Notes under the pieces: model-generated | What the model was told of the DNA's origin: nothing | Seen by the model: only the letters and a program-made list of their open reading frames with translations | The model's database searches: none | Part shown: piece by piece, positions 1-9,016 of the stretch | Layout: each line of letters begins with the position of its first letter | How positions within the stretch are numbered: position 1 is the first letter of the stretch | Origin: Streptomyces asiaticus | GTDB taxonomy: Bacteria; Actinomycetota; Actinomycetes; Streptomycetales; Streptomycetaceae | Reading direction: 5' to 3' | Assembly (NCBI RefSeq): GCF_018138715.1 | Contig: NZ_JAGSHX010000006.1 | Location: 6,696,001 to 6,760,000 of the forward strand | DNA length: 64,000 nucleotides | Made by a program: the position numbers and the translations under genes

Positions 1-258
1 CGGATCGGCAAGCCGTTGGACTTCAGCCGCTACCACGGCATGGACGGCGACCGCTTCATCCTGCGCTCGGTGACCGACGAGGTCATGTACGAGATCATGA
101 AGCTCTCCGGCCAGGAGTACGTGGACGTCTACGCCACCGCCGCCAAGCGGCAGATCGCGGAGGCGGAGGCGGCCCGGAAGCAGGCGGAGAAGAAGCAGGC
201 CGAGGCCGAGAAGAAGCAGGCCGAGAAGGAGAAGGACAAACACAAGTCCGGCGCCTAG
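1..258 (+). CDS. PlsC-like 1-acyl-glycerol-phosphate acyltransferase, C-terminal fragment
   Basis: Reading frame is open from base 1, so only the last 85 residues are visible. The text RIGKPLDFSRYHGMDGDRF followed by LRSVTDEVMYEIMKLSGQEYVD matches the end of bacterial lysophospholipid acyltransferases (LPLAT/PlsC), which acylate lysophosphatidate at the membrane. The last ~35 residues are an Ala/Glu/Lys tail with KKQAE repeats, probably a charged helix. The catalytic HX4D motif would lie upstream of the window and cannot be checked. A TTG-started kinase gene follows 27 bp downstream on the same strand. Confidence 0.75.
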   Translation, partial: RIGKPLDFSRYHGMDGDRFILRSVTDEVMYEIMKLSGQEYVDVYATAAKRQIAEAEAARKQAEKKQAEAEKKQAEKEKDKHKSGA

Positions 259-285
259 TCGCGCCGGCACCGGGGGTGGGGGACG

Positions 286-1593
286 TTGACGGAGCGGTCC
301 AGGGAACGGTCCGGACGGGAGCGCGCCGGGGGCGGGCGCGTGGTGCGGATGTCCGTCGAGCAGCCGCTGTGGCAGGCGCTGACCGCCTACCGGGTGCTCA
401 CCCTGCTCTACGCGCTCGGCCTGTGCGTCTACTCCTTCGACGACTACGACCATCCGATCGGCGCCGTCGTCTACATGGCGGTGCTGACGCTGTGGACGGC
501 GCTCACCTTCCGGATGGTCGCCTCGGCCGAGCGCTGCACCCGGCGGTTCCTCGTCGGCGACCTCGGCATCGCGGTGACCGGCATTCTGCTCACCCCGCTC
601 GTGGACAGCCACGACCGGATCGCCGAGGGCACGCCCACGCTGCCTTCCATATGGACGATGGGCGCGGTCCTCGGCTTCGCCATCAAGGGCGGCTGGCGCT
701 GGGGTGCCTCGGCCTCCACCGTGGTCTGCGCCGCCAATGTGATCGAGCGCGGCGGATTCGCCCAGGACACCGTCCACATGCTGTCGTTGGTGTGGGTGGC
801 GAGCGTGGGCATCGGCTATGTGGTCGAGGTGGCCCGCGCCAGTGAGCGCACCCTCGCCCGCGCGCTGCGCATCGAGGCGGCCACCCGGGAGCGGGAGCGG
901 CTGGCCCGCGACATCCACGACAGCGTGCTCCAGGTGCTCGCCATGGTGCAGCGGCGCGGCGCCGCGATCGGCGGCGAGGCGGCCGAACTCGGCCGGATGG
1001 CGGGGGAGCAGGAGATCGCGCTGCGCACCCTGGTCTCCACCGGTCTGGTGACCCGGCCGCGTACCGGCGACGGGACGGAGGCCGTAGCCGACCCGGGCGC
1101 CCTCCCGGACGCCGACGACCCGCCGGCCCCGCCCTGCCCGCCCGGCCCCGGGCGCTCCGACGACGGCCCCTGCGATCTGCGGGCCCTGCTGGCCCCGCAC
1201 GCGGGCTCCCGGGTCACCTTCTCCGAGCCGGGCGCGCCGGTGCTCCTCCCGGCGGGCGTCGCCGGGGAGTTGGCCGCCGCCGTCGGCGCCTCCCTGGACA
1301 ACGTACGGGTCCACGCCGGCGAGGACGCCCACGCCTGGATCCTGCTGGAGGACGAGCCGGACGCGGTGATGGTGACCGTACGGGACGACGGCCCCGGCAT
1401 TCCCGAGGGGCGGCTGGCGGACGCGGAGGCGGAGGGGCGGCTGGGGGTGGCCCTGTCCATCCGGGGACGGCTGCGCGACCTCGGCGGCACCGCCGAGTGG
1501 ATCTCGGCGCCGGGGCAGGGCACCGAAGTGGAGTTGACGGTTCCGAAGGCGTCGGCGAAGAAGGCGAAACAGAAGGGGGAAGCGGCACGATGA
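286..1593 (+). CDS. Membrane sensor histidine kinase (HisKA_3, NarL-partner type)
   Basis: Predicted 435 aa. The N-terminal ~200 residues hold several hydrophobic segments (e.g. LTLLYALGLCVYSF, LGIAVTGILLTPL, MLSLVWVASVGIGYVV), read as a MacS-like membrane sensor. The dimerisation/phosphoacceptor motif RERLARDIHDSVLQ places the phosphorylated His near residue 211. A Pro-rich linker follows, then an HATPase domain with an N-box (DNVRVHA) and G-box (DDGPGIPEG). The TTG start at 286 has a GGGGGTGGGGG stretch just upstream; an internal GTG near 340 is an alternative. The stop overlaps the next gene (ATGA), so kinase and regulator are translationally coupled partners. The stimulus is unknown. Confidence 0.88.
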   Translation: MTERSRERSGRERAGGGRVVRMSVEQPLWQALTAYRVLTLLYALGLCVYSFDDYDHPIGAVVYMAVLTLWTALTFRMVASAERCTRRFLVGDLGIAVTGILLTPLVDSHDRIAEGTPTLPSIWTMGAVLGFAIKGGWRWGASASTVVCAANVIERGGFAQDTVHMLSLVWVASVGIGYVVEVARASERTLARALRIEAATRERERLARDIHDSVLQVLAMVQRRGAAIGGEAAELGRMAGEQEIALRTLVSTGLVTRPRTGDGTEAVADPGALPDADDPPAPPCPPGPGRSDDGPCDLRALLAPHAGSRVTFSEPGAPVLLPAGVAGELAAAVGASLDNVRVHAGEDAHAWILLEDEPDAVMVTVRDDGPGIPEGRLADAEAEGRLGVALSIRGRLRDLGGTAEWISAPGQGTEVELTVPKASAKKAKQKGEAAR

Positions 1594-2270
1594 CCGCTCA
1601 GCACGACGGCCGCCCGGTGACGGTGATGGTGGTCGACGACCATCCGATGTGGCGCGACGCGGTGGCCCGGGACCTCTCCGAGGCCGGGTTCGACGTGGTG
1701 GCCACGGCCGGGGACGGACCGCAGGCGGTCCGCCGGGCCAAGGCCGCGGGGCCGGACGTCCTGGTGCTCGACCTCAACCTGCCCGGGCTGCCGGGGGTCG
1801 AGGTGTGCAAGGAGGTCCTCGCCGACCGCCCCGAGCTGCGGGTGCTGGTGCTCTCCGCGAGCGGTGAGCACGCGGACGTCCTGGAGGCGGTCAAGTCCGG
1901 GGCCACCGGCTATCTGCTGAAGTCGGCCAGCACCGAGGAGCTGCTGGACGCGGTGGGCCGCACGGCGGCCGGCGACCCGGTGTTCACCCCCGGCCTCGCG
2001 GGCCTGGTGCTCGGTGAGTACCGGCGGCTCGCGGGCGAGCCCGCCCCCACCGCCGCCGACCAGCCCGCCGCCCCGCAGCTCACCGAGCGTGAGACGGAGG
2101 TGCTGCGGCTGGTGGCCAAGGGGCTTTCGTACAAGCAGATCGCCGAGCGGCTGGTCATCTCGCACCGCACGGTGCAGAACCACGTCCAGAACACCCTCGG
2201 CAAGCTCCAGCTGCACAATCGCGTGGAGCTGGTCCGCTACGCCATCGAGCGCGGCCTCGACGACGCCTGA
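1590..2270 (+). CDS. NarL/LuxR-family response regulator
   Basis: 226 aa from the ATG that overlaps the kinase stop. The receiver domain (about residues 9-125) shows the acidic pair DD at 16-17, phospho-acceptor Asp61 (VLVLDLNLPG), the Ser/Thr switch (VLSAS) and Lys in YLLKSA. After a short Ala/Pro linker a LuxR-type helix-turn-helix follows (LTEREVLRLVAKG-like, then SYKQIAERLVISHRTVQNHV) at about 155-220. It is the cognate partner of the upstream kinase. Targets cannot be inferred, since the following pfkA gene has its own 181-bp upstream region. Confidence 0.93.
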   Translation: MTAQHDGRPVTVMVVDDHPMWRDAVARDLSEAGFDVVATAGDGPQAVRRAKAAGPDVLVLDLNLPGLPGVEVCKEVLADRPELRVLVLSASGEHADVLEAVKSGATGYLLKSASTEELLDAVGRTAAGDPVFTPGLAGLVLGEYRRLAGEPAPTAADQPAAPQLTERETEVLRLVAKGLSYKQIAERLVISHRTVQNHVQNTLGKLQLHNRVELVRYAIERGLDDA

Positions 2271-2451
2271 CACCGTCCGGCCGGGGCCGGTGACATTGCG
2301 TCACCCCCTCGTACGGGTGAAGTTCAAAACCAACTCCCTTGATTCGCGCGGGAATCGTCCGACGCCCCATCCCGTGTGACCTGGATCACCGTTAGCGTGG
2401 CTCTCCGTACCGGGCCCAATCACGGGATTCCACGGGAGAAGGGAAGAAACG

Positions 2452-3480
2452 ATGCGGGTCGGAGTGCTGACCGGCGGCGGTGACTGCCCCGGGCTCAACG
2501 CGGTCATCCGCGCCGTCGTGCGCAAGGGCGTACAGGAATACGGCTATGACTTCATCGGCTTCCGGGACGGCTGGCGCGGCCCTCTCGAGAACGACACCGT
2601 CCCCCTCGACATCCGCGCGGTGCGCGGCATCCTGCCACGCGGCGGCACCATCCTCGGCTCCTCCCGCACCAACCCCCTCAAGAGCGAGGACGGCATCCGC
2701 CGGGTCAAGGAGACCCTGGTCAAGCAGGAGGTCGACGCGCTGATCGCGATCGGCGGCGAGGACACCCTCGGCGTCGCCGCCCGGCTCTCCGGCGACTACG
2801 GCATCCGCTGTGTCGGCGTCCCCAAGACCATCGACAACGATCTGTCCGCCACCGACTACACCTTCGGCTTCGACACCGCCGTCAACATCGCCACCGAGGC
2901 CATCGACCGGCTCCACACCACCGCCGAATCGCATATGCGGGTGCTCGTCGTCGAGGTGATGGGCCGTCATGCCGGGTGGATCGCCCTGCACTCGGGGCTC
3001 GCCGGCGGCGCCAACGTCATCCTCCTCCCCGAACAGCGCTTCGATGTCGACCAGGTCTGCGCCTGGGTCGAATCCCGTTTCAAGATCCGCTACGCCCCGA
3101 TCGTGGTCATCGCCGAGGGCGCGATGCCCCAGGACGGCGACGCCGTCCTCAAGGACGACACGCTGGACTCCTTCGGCCATGTCCGGCTCTCCGGGGTCGG
3201 CGAGTGGCTGGCCAAGGAGATCGAGAAGCGCACCGGTAAGGAGGCCCGCACCACCGTCCTCGGCCATGTCCAGCGCGGGGGCACGCCCAGCGCCTTCGAC
3301 CGCTGGCTCGCCACCCGCTTCGGGCTGCACGCCATCGACGCGGTCCGGGACGAGGACTTCGGAAAGATGGTCGCGCTGCGCGGCACCGACATCATCCGGG
3401 TACCGCTTGCCGAGGCGACCGCACGACTCAAGACGGTCGATCCCTCGCTCTACGCCGAGGCCGAGGTCTTCTTCGGCTGA
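2452..3480 (+). CDS. pfkA: 6-phosphofructokinase, group III, with PPi-type active-site residues
   Basis: 342 aa, the full length of the family. It phosphorylates fructose 6-phosphate in glycolysis. Motifs seen: N-terminal VLTGGGDCPGLN, catalytic PKTIDNDL (Asp in TIDND), the substrate loop MGRHAGWIA, and GGTPSAFDR. In E. coli PFK the ATP-type residues are Gly104 and Gly124. Here the matching positions are Asp104 (GGEDT) and Lys125 (PKTID), the combination known from pyrophosphate-dependent enzymes such as that of Amycolatopsis. The phosphoryl donor is therefore uncertain and may be PPi. RBS GGGAAGAAACG-like sequence precedes the ATG. A strong hairpin follows the stop. Confidence 0.93.
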   Translation: MRVGVLTGGGDCPGLNAVIRAVVRKGVQEYGYDFIGFRDGWRGPLENDTVPLDIRAVRGILPRGGTILGSSRTNPLKSEDGIRRVKETLVKQEVDALIAIGGEDTLGVAARLSGDYGIRCVGVPKTIDNDLSATDYTFGFDTAVNIATEAIDRLHTTAESHMRVLVVEVMGRHAGWIALHSGLAGGANVILLPEQRFDVDQVCAWVESRFKIRYAPIVVIAEGAMPQDGDAVLKDDTLDSFGHVRLSGVGEWLAKEIEKRTGKEARTTVLGHVQRGGTPSAFDRWLATRFGLHAIDAVRDEDFGKMVALRGTDIIRVPLAEATARLKTVDPSLYAEAEVFFG

Positions 3481-3501
3481 GGCCGTCTGGGTGCAGTACG
3501 G

Positions 3502-3538
3502 CGATGGGCCGGGCGCGGAAGTCGCGCCCGGCCCATCG
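3502..3538. terminator. Bidirectional hairpin between convergent pfkA and trpEG
   Basis: A perfect 16-bp stem (3502-3517 pairs with 3523-3538) with loop GAAGT lies 21 bp after the pfkA stop and 50 bp beyond the trpEG stop. There is no U-tract, as is usual for Streptomyces terminators. Confidence 0.8.
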
Positions 3539-3588
3539 TCACACCGCCCTCCGGATTCGGCCGGATCGTCCTTCGGCCCGCGGGCCCT

Positions 3589-5520
3589 TCAGACCAGTAC
3601 GGCCGCCAGCAGCTCCGCCACCAGTGCCGCCCCGTCCCGCGACAGCACCGACTCCGGGTGGAACTGCACCCCGGCGAAGCCCGGCCCGCGCAGCGCGTGC
3701 ACATCGCCGGTCGCCCGGTCCCGGCTCAGCTCCACGCGGTGCATCGCCAGCTCCGTCTCCGCCGCCTCGTCACAGCGCGCCGTGAAGGTGTTGTAGAAGC
3801 CGACGGTCTCCTCACGCCCGAAGAAGTCGATCCGCTCCTGGGCGCCCTGGAACGGCACGTCCTTGCGGACGATCTCCAGCCCCAGCTCGGCCGCGATCAG
3901 CTCGTTCCCCAGGCACACTCCCAGCAGCCCGTGCCGGTGCCCGGCCACCAGCTCGGCGGTCAGCGCCCGCAGGAACCGCATCTTCGGGTCGGCCCGGTCG
4001 CCCGGGTCGCCGGGACCGGGGCCGAGCACCACGGGCCCCTGATGCGCCAGCACCGCCTCCCGCACCCCCGGCTCGTCGTACCGCCGCACGGTCACGGTCA
4101 GTCCCGAGGTGCGCAGCAGATGCGCGAGCATCGCGGTGAAGGTGTCCTCGGCGTCGATCACCAGGGCGTGCCCGGACAACCCCCCGACCTGGGGCTCCTC
4201 GGGGGCCTGCATCCGCAGCCAGAACGGCGCCAGGTCCGCCCGCCGCGCGTCCAGCGCCGCCCGTACCCGCGGATCGTCCGTGAGCCGCGGCCGCGGGCCC
4301 TCCTGCTCCGGCCGTACGGGCGCGGGCCGCACGCCCAGCGCGGTCAGCACTCCGGCCGCCTTCGCATGCGTCTCGGCCACTTCGCCGCGCGGGTCCGAGT
4401 GGCGGACCAGCGTGGCGCCGACGGCCACCTTCAGCGATCCCCCGGCATCGATGTCGGCGGTGCGGATCAGGATCGGCGAGTCCAGGGTCTGGGCGCCGCC
4501 GCCGTCCCGTCCGATCAGCGCGAGCGCCCCCGCGTAGTAGCCGCGGCCGCCCGGCTCGTAGCGCTCGATCACCCGGCACGCGTTCTGCACCGGGGAGCCG
4601 GTGACGGTCGCCGCGAACATCGTCTCGCGGAGCACCTCCCGGACGTCGAGCGAGGAGCGGCCGCGCAGCTCGTACTCGGTGTGCGCGAGGTGCGCCATCT
4701 CCTTGAGCCGGGGCCCGATCACCGTCCCGCCCATGTCGCCGACGGTGCACATCATCTTCAGCTCCTCGTCCACGACCATGGACAGCTCCTCCACCTCCTT
4801 GCGGTCGTGCAGGAACTCCAGCAGCCCCTCCGCGCTCGGCCCGCCCTCGGGGTAGCGGTACGTCCCGCTGATCGGATTCATCACGACCGTCCCCCCGGAC
4901 ATCCGCACATGGACCTCGGGGCTGGCCCCCACCAGCGTCCGCCCGTCCGCCAGCCGCACGACATACGTCCAGTAGGCGCCCCGCTCCCCGGCCAGCAGCC
5001 GCCGGAAGAGCGCGAGCGCGTCGGTACTCGCGAACCCCGGGATCTCGCCCCGGAAGGTCCTTCGGATGACGAAGTTGGCACCTTCCCCGGTGCCGATCTC
5101 GTCCTCGATGACCCGGCTCACGATCTCCGCGTACGCGTCGTCGTCCACGTCGAACGCCCCGTCCTCGACCCGCACCGGATGCCCGGGCAGCGCCTCCAGG
5201 GCCTCGGCGAGCGGCAGCTCGTAGCTCTCCTCCGGGCGCAGCACGGCCAGCGGCGTGCCGTCGTCGCGCACCTCGAACCCGCGCTCATGGATCTGCCGGA
5301 ACGGCACCAGCGCGAGGGCGTCCGCCACCGGGGCGCCGTCCCGCGGGGTCCCGGTCGGCAGCGGGATGTCGGTCAGCCGCGCCACCTCGCCGACCGGGCC
5401 GAGCAGCACCTCGACGGTGTCGGGCGCCCGGCCGGGGGTGCGGCGGTGCAGCAGGGCGAAGGGCGGCGCGTCGTCGGAGAGCAGCCGTGCGACGACGGCC
5501 TGAGCATGGGGGTTCTGCAT
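3589..5520 (-). CDS. trpE: Fused anthranilate synthase (TrpE-TrpG)
   Basis: 643 aa. Converts chorismate and glutamine to anthranilate, the first committed step of tryptophan synthesis. Residues ~1-420 are the chorismate-binding TrpE part (e.g. VVMNPISGTYRYPEGG, FAATVTGSPVQNACRVIE, GYYAGALALIG). Residues ~450-643 are the glutamine amidotransferase with nucleophile Cys536 and the His621/Glu623 pair in QFHPES. An oddity: the usual G-x-C-L-G-H-Q motif reads GVCLGNE here. Fusion of the two subunits is known in Streptomyces trpE(G) and in PhzE-type enzymes; the leader peptide with three Trp codons upstream argues for primary tryptophan metabolism. RBS GGAAGGA precedes the ATG. Confidence 0.93.
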   Translation of the reverse strand: MQNPHAQAVVARLLSDDAPPFALLHRRTPGRAPDTVEVLLGPVGEVARLTDIPLPTGTPRDGAPVADALALVPFRQIHERGFEVRDDGTPLAVLRPEESYELPLAEALEALPGHPVRVEDGAFDVDDDAYAEIVSRVIEDEIGTGEGANFVIRRTFRGEIPGFASTDALALFRRLLAGERGAYWTYVVRLADGRTLVGASPEVHVRMSGGTVVMNPISGTYRYPEGGPSAEGLLEFLHDRKEVEELSMVVDEELKMMCTVGDMGGTVIGPRLKEMAHLAHTEYELRGRSSLDVREVLRETMFAATVTGSPVQNACRVIERYEPGGRGYYAGALALIGRDGGGAQTLDSPILIRTADIDAGGSLKVAVGATLVRHSDPRGEVAETHAKAAGVLTALGVRPAPVRPEQEGPRPRLTDDPRVRAALDARRADLAPFWLRMQAPEEPQVGGLSGHALVIDAEDTFTAMLAHLLRTSGLTVTVRRYDEPGVREAVLAHQGPVVLGPGPGDPGDRADPKMRFLRALTAELVAGHRHGLLGVCLGNELIAAELGLEIVRKDVPFQGAQERIDFFGREETVGFYNTFTARCDEAAETELAMHRVELSRDRATGDVHALRGPGFAGVQFHPESVLSRDGAALVAELLAAVLV

Positions 5521-5565
5521 GGCGGGTGATTCCTTCCGGATTGAGGAACGACCCGCGGAAACGCC

Positions 5566-5590
5566 GAAGGCCGCCCCTCGGGCGGCCTTC
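5566..5590 (-). terminator. trp attenuator hairpin
   Basis: A perfect 10-bp stem (GAAGGCCGCC at 5566-5575 with GGCGGCCTTC at 5581-5590) and 5-nt loop lies between the trp leader peptide stop (5614) and the trpEG start (5520). Read on the minus strand it would end transcription when the leader ribosome does not stall at its Trp codons. Confidence 0.85.
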
Positions 5591-5613
5591 GCGAGATCTT
5601 GGGAGTGCGCGAT

Positions 5614-5670
5614 TCAGCGGGCCGCCGGATGAGCGGTCCACCACCAGGTCATGGTCAGTCGCGCGTGCAT
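5614..5670 (-). CDS. trpL: trp operon leader peptide with three consecutive Trp codons
   Basis: Minus-strand ORF encoding MHARLTMTWWWTAHPAAR, 18 aa. Three TGG codons in a row followed by TAHPAA is the pattern of known Streptomyces trp leader peptides. The hairpin at 5566-5590 then acts as the attenuator before trpEG. A candidate -10 (TAAGGT, 5678-5683) ends 7 nt before the ATG, so the leader is probably translated from a leaderless transcript. Too short to be found by length-based gene calling. The mechanism (stalling at Trp codons under Trp-tRNA shortage) is inferred from the family. Confidence 0.9.
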   Translation of the reverse strand: MHARLTMTWWWTAHPAAR

Positions 5671-5677
5671 GTCCAGG

Positions 5678-5683
5678 ACCTTA
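5678..5683 (-). promoter_or_regulatory. trpL: Candidate -10 of the trpL-trpEG promoter
   Basis: TAAGGT on the minus strand ends 7 nt before the leader ATG, placing the transcript start at or next to that codon. The hexamer sits immediately upstream of the 3' end of the neighbouring secreted-protein ORF (stop at 5686-5688). No convincing -35 is visible. Confidence 0.5.
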
Positions 5684-5685
5684 CC

Positions 5686-6222
5686 TCAGTTCCAGGGGTT
5701 GGCCGGCTGATCGTTGATCGCGGTCCAGAAGCGGGTGCCGTCCGGGACGTAGCCGTACGCCCAGAAGGACCAGCCACCGCTCGCCTCCAGGTTGGCGCCG
5801 TACCGGCCGTCGTGGAACTCGGCCTCCCGCCAGTCCGCGCCGTAGTACTGCGCACAGATCGCGTCCGCCGTGGCCCGGCTGGTCAGCGACTTGCCCAGCA
5901 CGGGCGGCGTCGCGGCCACGGTGCCGCGTGCCCAGCCCGCGTAGAAGTCCGGGGTGATCCCACCGGGCACGGCGCTGCCGTTGACTCTCAGGCACAGCAT
6001 GGGGAGTGTCGCCGTGGCGGCGGTGTCACCGTTGTACGCGTCGGTCGCGGAGTCCGCGCCCACCCTGATCGTGCCGTTGGTCCCCTTCGCGAGCACGGTC
6101 CAGGTCATCCCGGACGCGATGGCCGACGAGTCCGCCTGGGCGGGTGTGGCGTTGAGCGACATCAGTACGAGCGAGGCGGCGGCCGCGAAGGCGGCGGCAC
6201 CGCGGCGGAGCAACTTCCTCAT
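5686..6222 (-). CDS. Secreted protein of unknown function
   Basis: 178 aa. A clear Sec signal peptide: basic start MRKLLRRG, hydrophobic AAAFAAAASLVLMSL, and probable cleavage after TPAQA near residue 30. The mature part is small and aromatic-rich (repeated W, e.g. TWTVLAKG, YAGWARGTV, DWREAEFHDGRYG, GWSFWAYGY, FWTAINDQP) with two Cys. Some Streptomyces relatives carry unsupported flagellar-hook labels; I see no evidence for that function. RBS AAAGGAG lies just upstream of the ATG. The stop lies only 15 bp before the trpL start, so the trp promoter must overlap this gene or read-through must occur. Confidence 0.8.
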   Translation of the reverse strand: MRKLLRRGAAAFAAAASLVLMSLNATPAQADSSAIASGMTWTVLAKGTNGTIRVGADSATDAYNGDTAATATLPMLCLRVNGSAVPGGITPDFYAGWARGTVAATPPVLGKSLTSRATADAICAQYYGADWREAEFHDGRYGANLEASGGWSFWAYGYVPDGTRFWTAINDQPANPWN

Positions 6223-6328
6223 GGGGCACTCCTTTGGATGGGGACCGGCCGCGGGGGTGGGCCGATCACCCGAACAGCGTCCGAGGAATGCACGGTTCCA
6301 TCACGGCGTCTTCACGACATGACCGTAA

Positions 6329-7846
<1,518 letters not shown>

Positions 7847-7880
7847 GGACCGGCCAGTAGAGATCATAAAGACGCAGGTG

Positions 7881-7907
7881 GGGCGCGGATCACATGGATC
7901 CGCGCCC
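7881..7907 (+). terminator. aroH terminator hairpin
   Basis: GGGCGCGGATC pairs perfectly with GATCCGCGCCC (11 bp) around loop ACATG, 35 bp after the aroH stop and before the bfd iron box. Confidence 0.75.
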
Positions 7908-7938
7908 GCTGTGCGTTGTGGGGGTCCGGCGCGGCAGG

Positions 7939-7957
7939 TAAGGTAAGGGTTACCTCA
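7939..7957. promoter_or_regulatory. bfd: Iron box (DmdR/DtxR-type operator) of bfd
   Basis: TAAGGTAAGGGTTACCTCA matches about 14 of 19 positions of the DtxR/DmdR1 consensus (TTAGGTTAGGCTAACCTAA) with intact AGGT and ACCT half-sites. It lies ~40 bp upstream of the bfd start. Iron-dependent repression is inferred; binding is not shown. Confidence 0.72.
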
Positions 7958-7996
7958 CCGATCAAGGCCATCGTCGACGCCACCGCTGGAGAGTCC

Positions 7997-8269
7997 GTGT
8001 ACGTCTGCTCATGCTTCGGGATCACCGAGCAGCAGGTGCGTCAGCACGCGGAATCTGGCGCGTGCACCCCGCGCCAGATCGCCGGTGCCTGCAAGGCGGG
8101 CACGGACTGCGGATCGTGCGTGCGGAAGATCCAGGCGCTGCTGGGCCGCGGTGCGTGCCCCCGGCGCGAGGCGCTGGACCCGGTCGTCCTGACCACGGCC
8201 GCGACGGCCGCGACGGCGGCGTCCGCTGCCGCTTCGCTCCCGGAGCCGACGGCGGCCGAGGCGGCCTGA
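7997..8269 (+). CDS. bfd: Bacterioferritin-associated ferredoxin
   Basis: 90 aa. A [2Fe-2S] protein thought to donate electrons for iron release from bacterioferritin. The N-terminal 60 residues hold the Fer2_BFD pattern: MYVCSCFGITEQQV, then ACKAGTDCGSCVRKIQ, giving the four cluster cysteines. The C-terminal ~30 residues are Ala/Thr-rich low complexity. The GTG at 7997 is chosen because family members start MYVCSC and GGAGAG lies just upstream; a longer in-frame ORF upstream runs through the iron box and is not likely translated. Convergent with bfr. Confidence 0.92.
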   Translation: MYVCSCFGITEQQVRQHAESGACTPRQIAGACKAGTDCGSCVRKIQALLGRGACPRREALDPVVLTTAATAATAASAAASLPEPTAAEAA

Positions 8270-8351
8270 CCGGCGGACCGTTGGTGACCAGCGGACCGTT
8301 CGGCCTGGCCGGCGGACCGGATCGGTCGCCGCGAGTGCTGCCGCCGCGGGC

Positions 8352-8867
8352 TCAGTGACCCTTGCCGCTCCCGGAGTAGTTGTCGCCGTTGTCGCTGGGC
8401 TGCTCGATCTGCTGGGCGATGTAGAGGGGCTCACCGAGCTTCTCGATCAGCTCCAGCTGGGTGTCGAGATAGTCGATGTGGAGTTCCTCGTCGGCGAGGA
8501 TGTACTCGAAGAGGTTCGCCGAGGTGATGTCCGCCTTGGACCGCATCAGCTCGATGCCCCGCTTGAGGCGGTCGATCGCCTCGATCTCCACCTGCCGGTC
8601 GGCCTGGAACATCTCGGTCAGCGTCTGGCCCACCCGGACATGGAAGAGCCGCTGGTAATTGGGCAGCCCATCCAGAAGAAGGATGCGGTCGGTGAGGATC
8701 TCCGCATGCTTCATCTCGTCGAAAGACTCCGACCGGGTGTATTTGGCAAGCCGAGTCCAGCCAAAGTTGTCCTGCATCTTTGAGTGCAGAAAGTACTGAT
8801 TGATCGCGGTCAGCTCGCCGGTCAGCTGCTCGTTGAGGAACTCGAGGACCTCGGGGTCACCCTGCAT
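8352..8867 (-). CDS. bfr: Bacterioferritin
   Basis: 171 aa, full length for haem-containing ferritin that stores iron as a 24-mer. Using ATG 8867 (RBS AAGGAG 8 nt upstream), the ferroxidase ligands fall exactly at the E. coli positions: Glu18, Glu51, His54, then EELHIDY for Glu127/His130, with haem ligand Met52 in DEMKHAE. The last ~12 residues (SDNGDNYSGSGKGH) are a disordered tail. The convergent arrangement with bfd is common in actinobacteria. No iron box is evident upstream of bfr, so its control probably differs from bfd. Confidence 0.97.
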   Translation of the reverse strand: MQGDPEVLEFLNEQLTGELTAINQYFLHSKMQDNFGWTRLAKYTRSESFDEMKHAEILTDRILLLDGLPNYQRLFHVRVGQTLTEMFQADRQVEIEAIDRLKRGIELMRSKADITSANLFEYILADEELHIDYLDTQLELIEKLGEPLYIAQQIEQPSDNGDNYSGSGKGH

Positions 8868-9016
8868 CGGAGGGGCTCCTTCCAATCCGATCGGGAACGG
8901 CAGGTTCCGCGCATCGTCGCACCGCGCCTGTTGGGGCGTCCAGTAAGTGCACGCTTAGTACGAGTTGTGCCCGTCCCCGATGCCCTGGTCACGACCACCC
9001 CCGGCGGTCTGAGACC

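Noticed and set aside
3658..5529. Long plus-strand ORF (623 codons) opposite trpEG
   Set aside because: Antisense shadow produced by GC bias; no recognisable domain, while the minus-strand frame encodes a full TrpE-TrpG.
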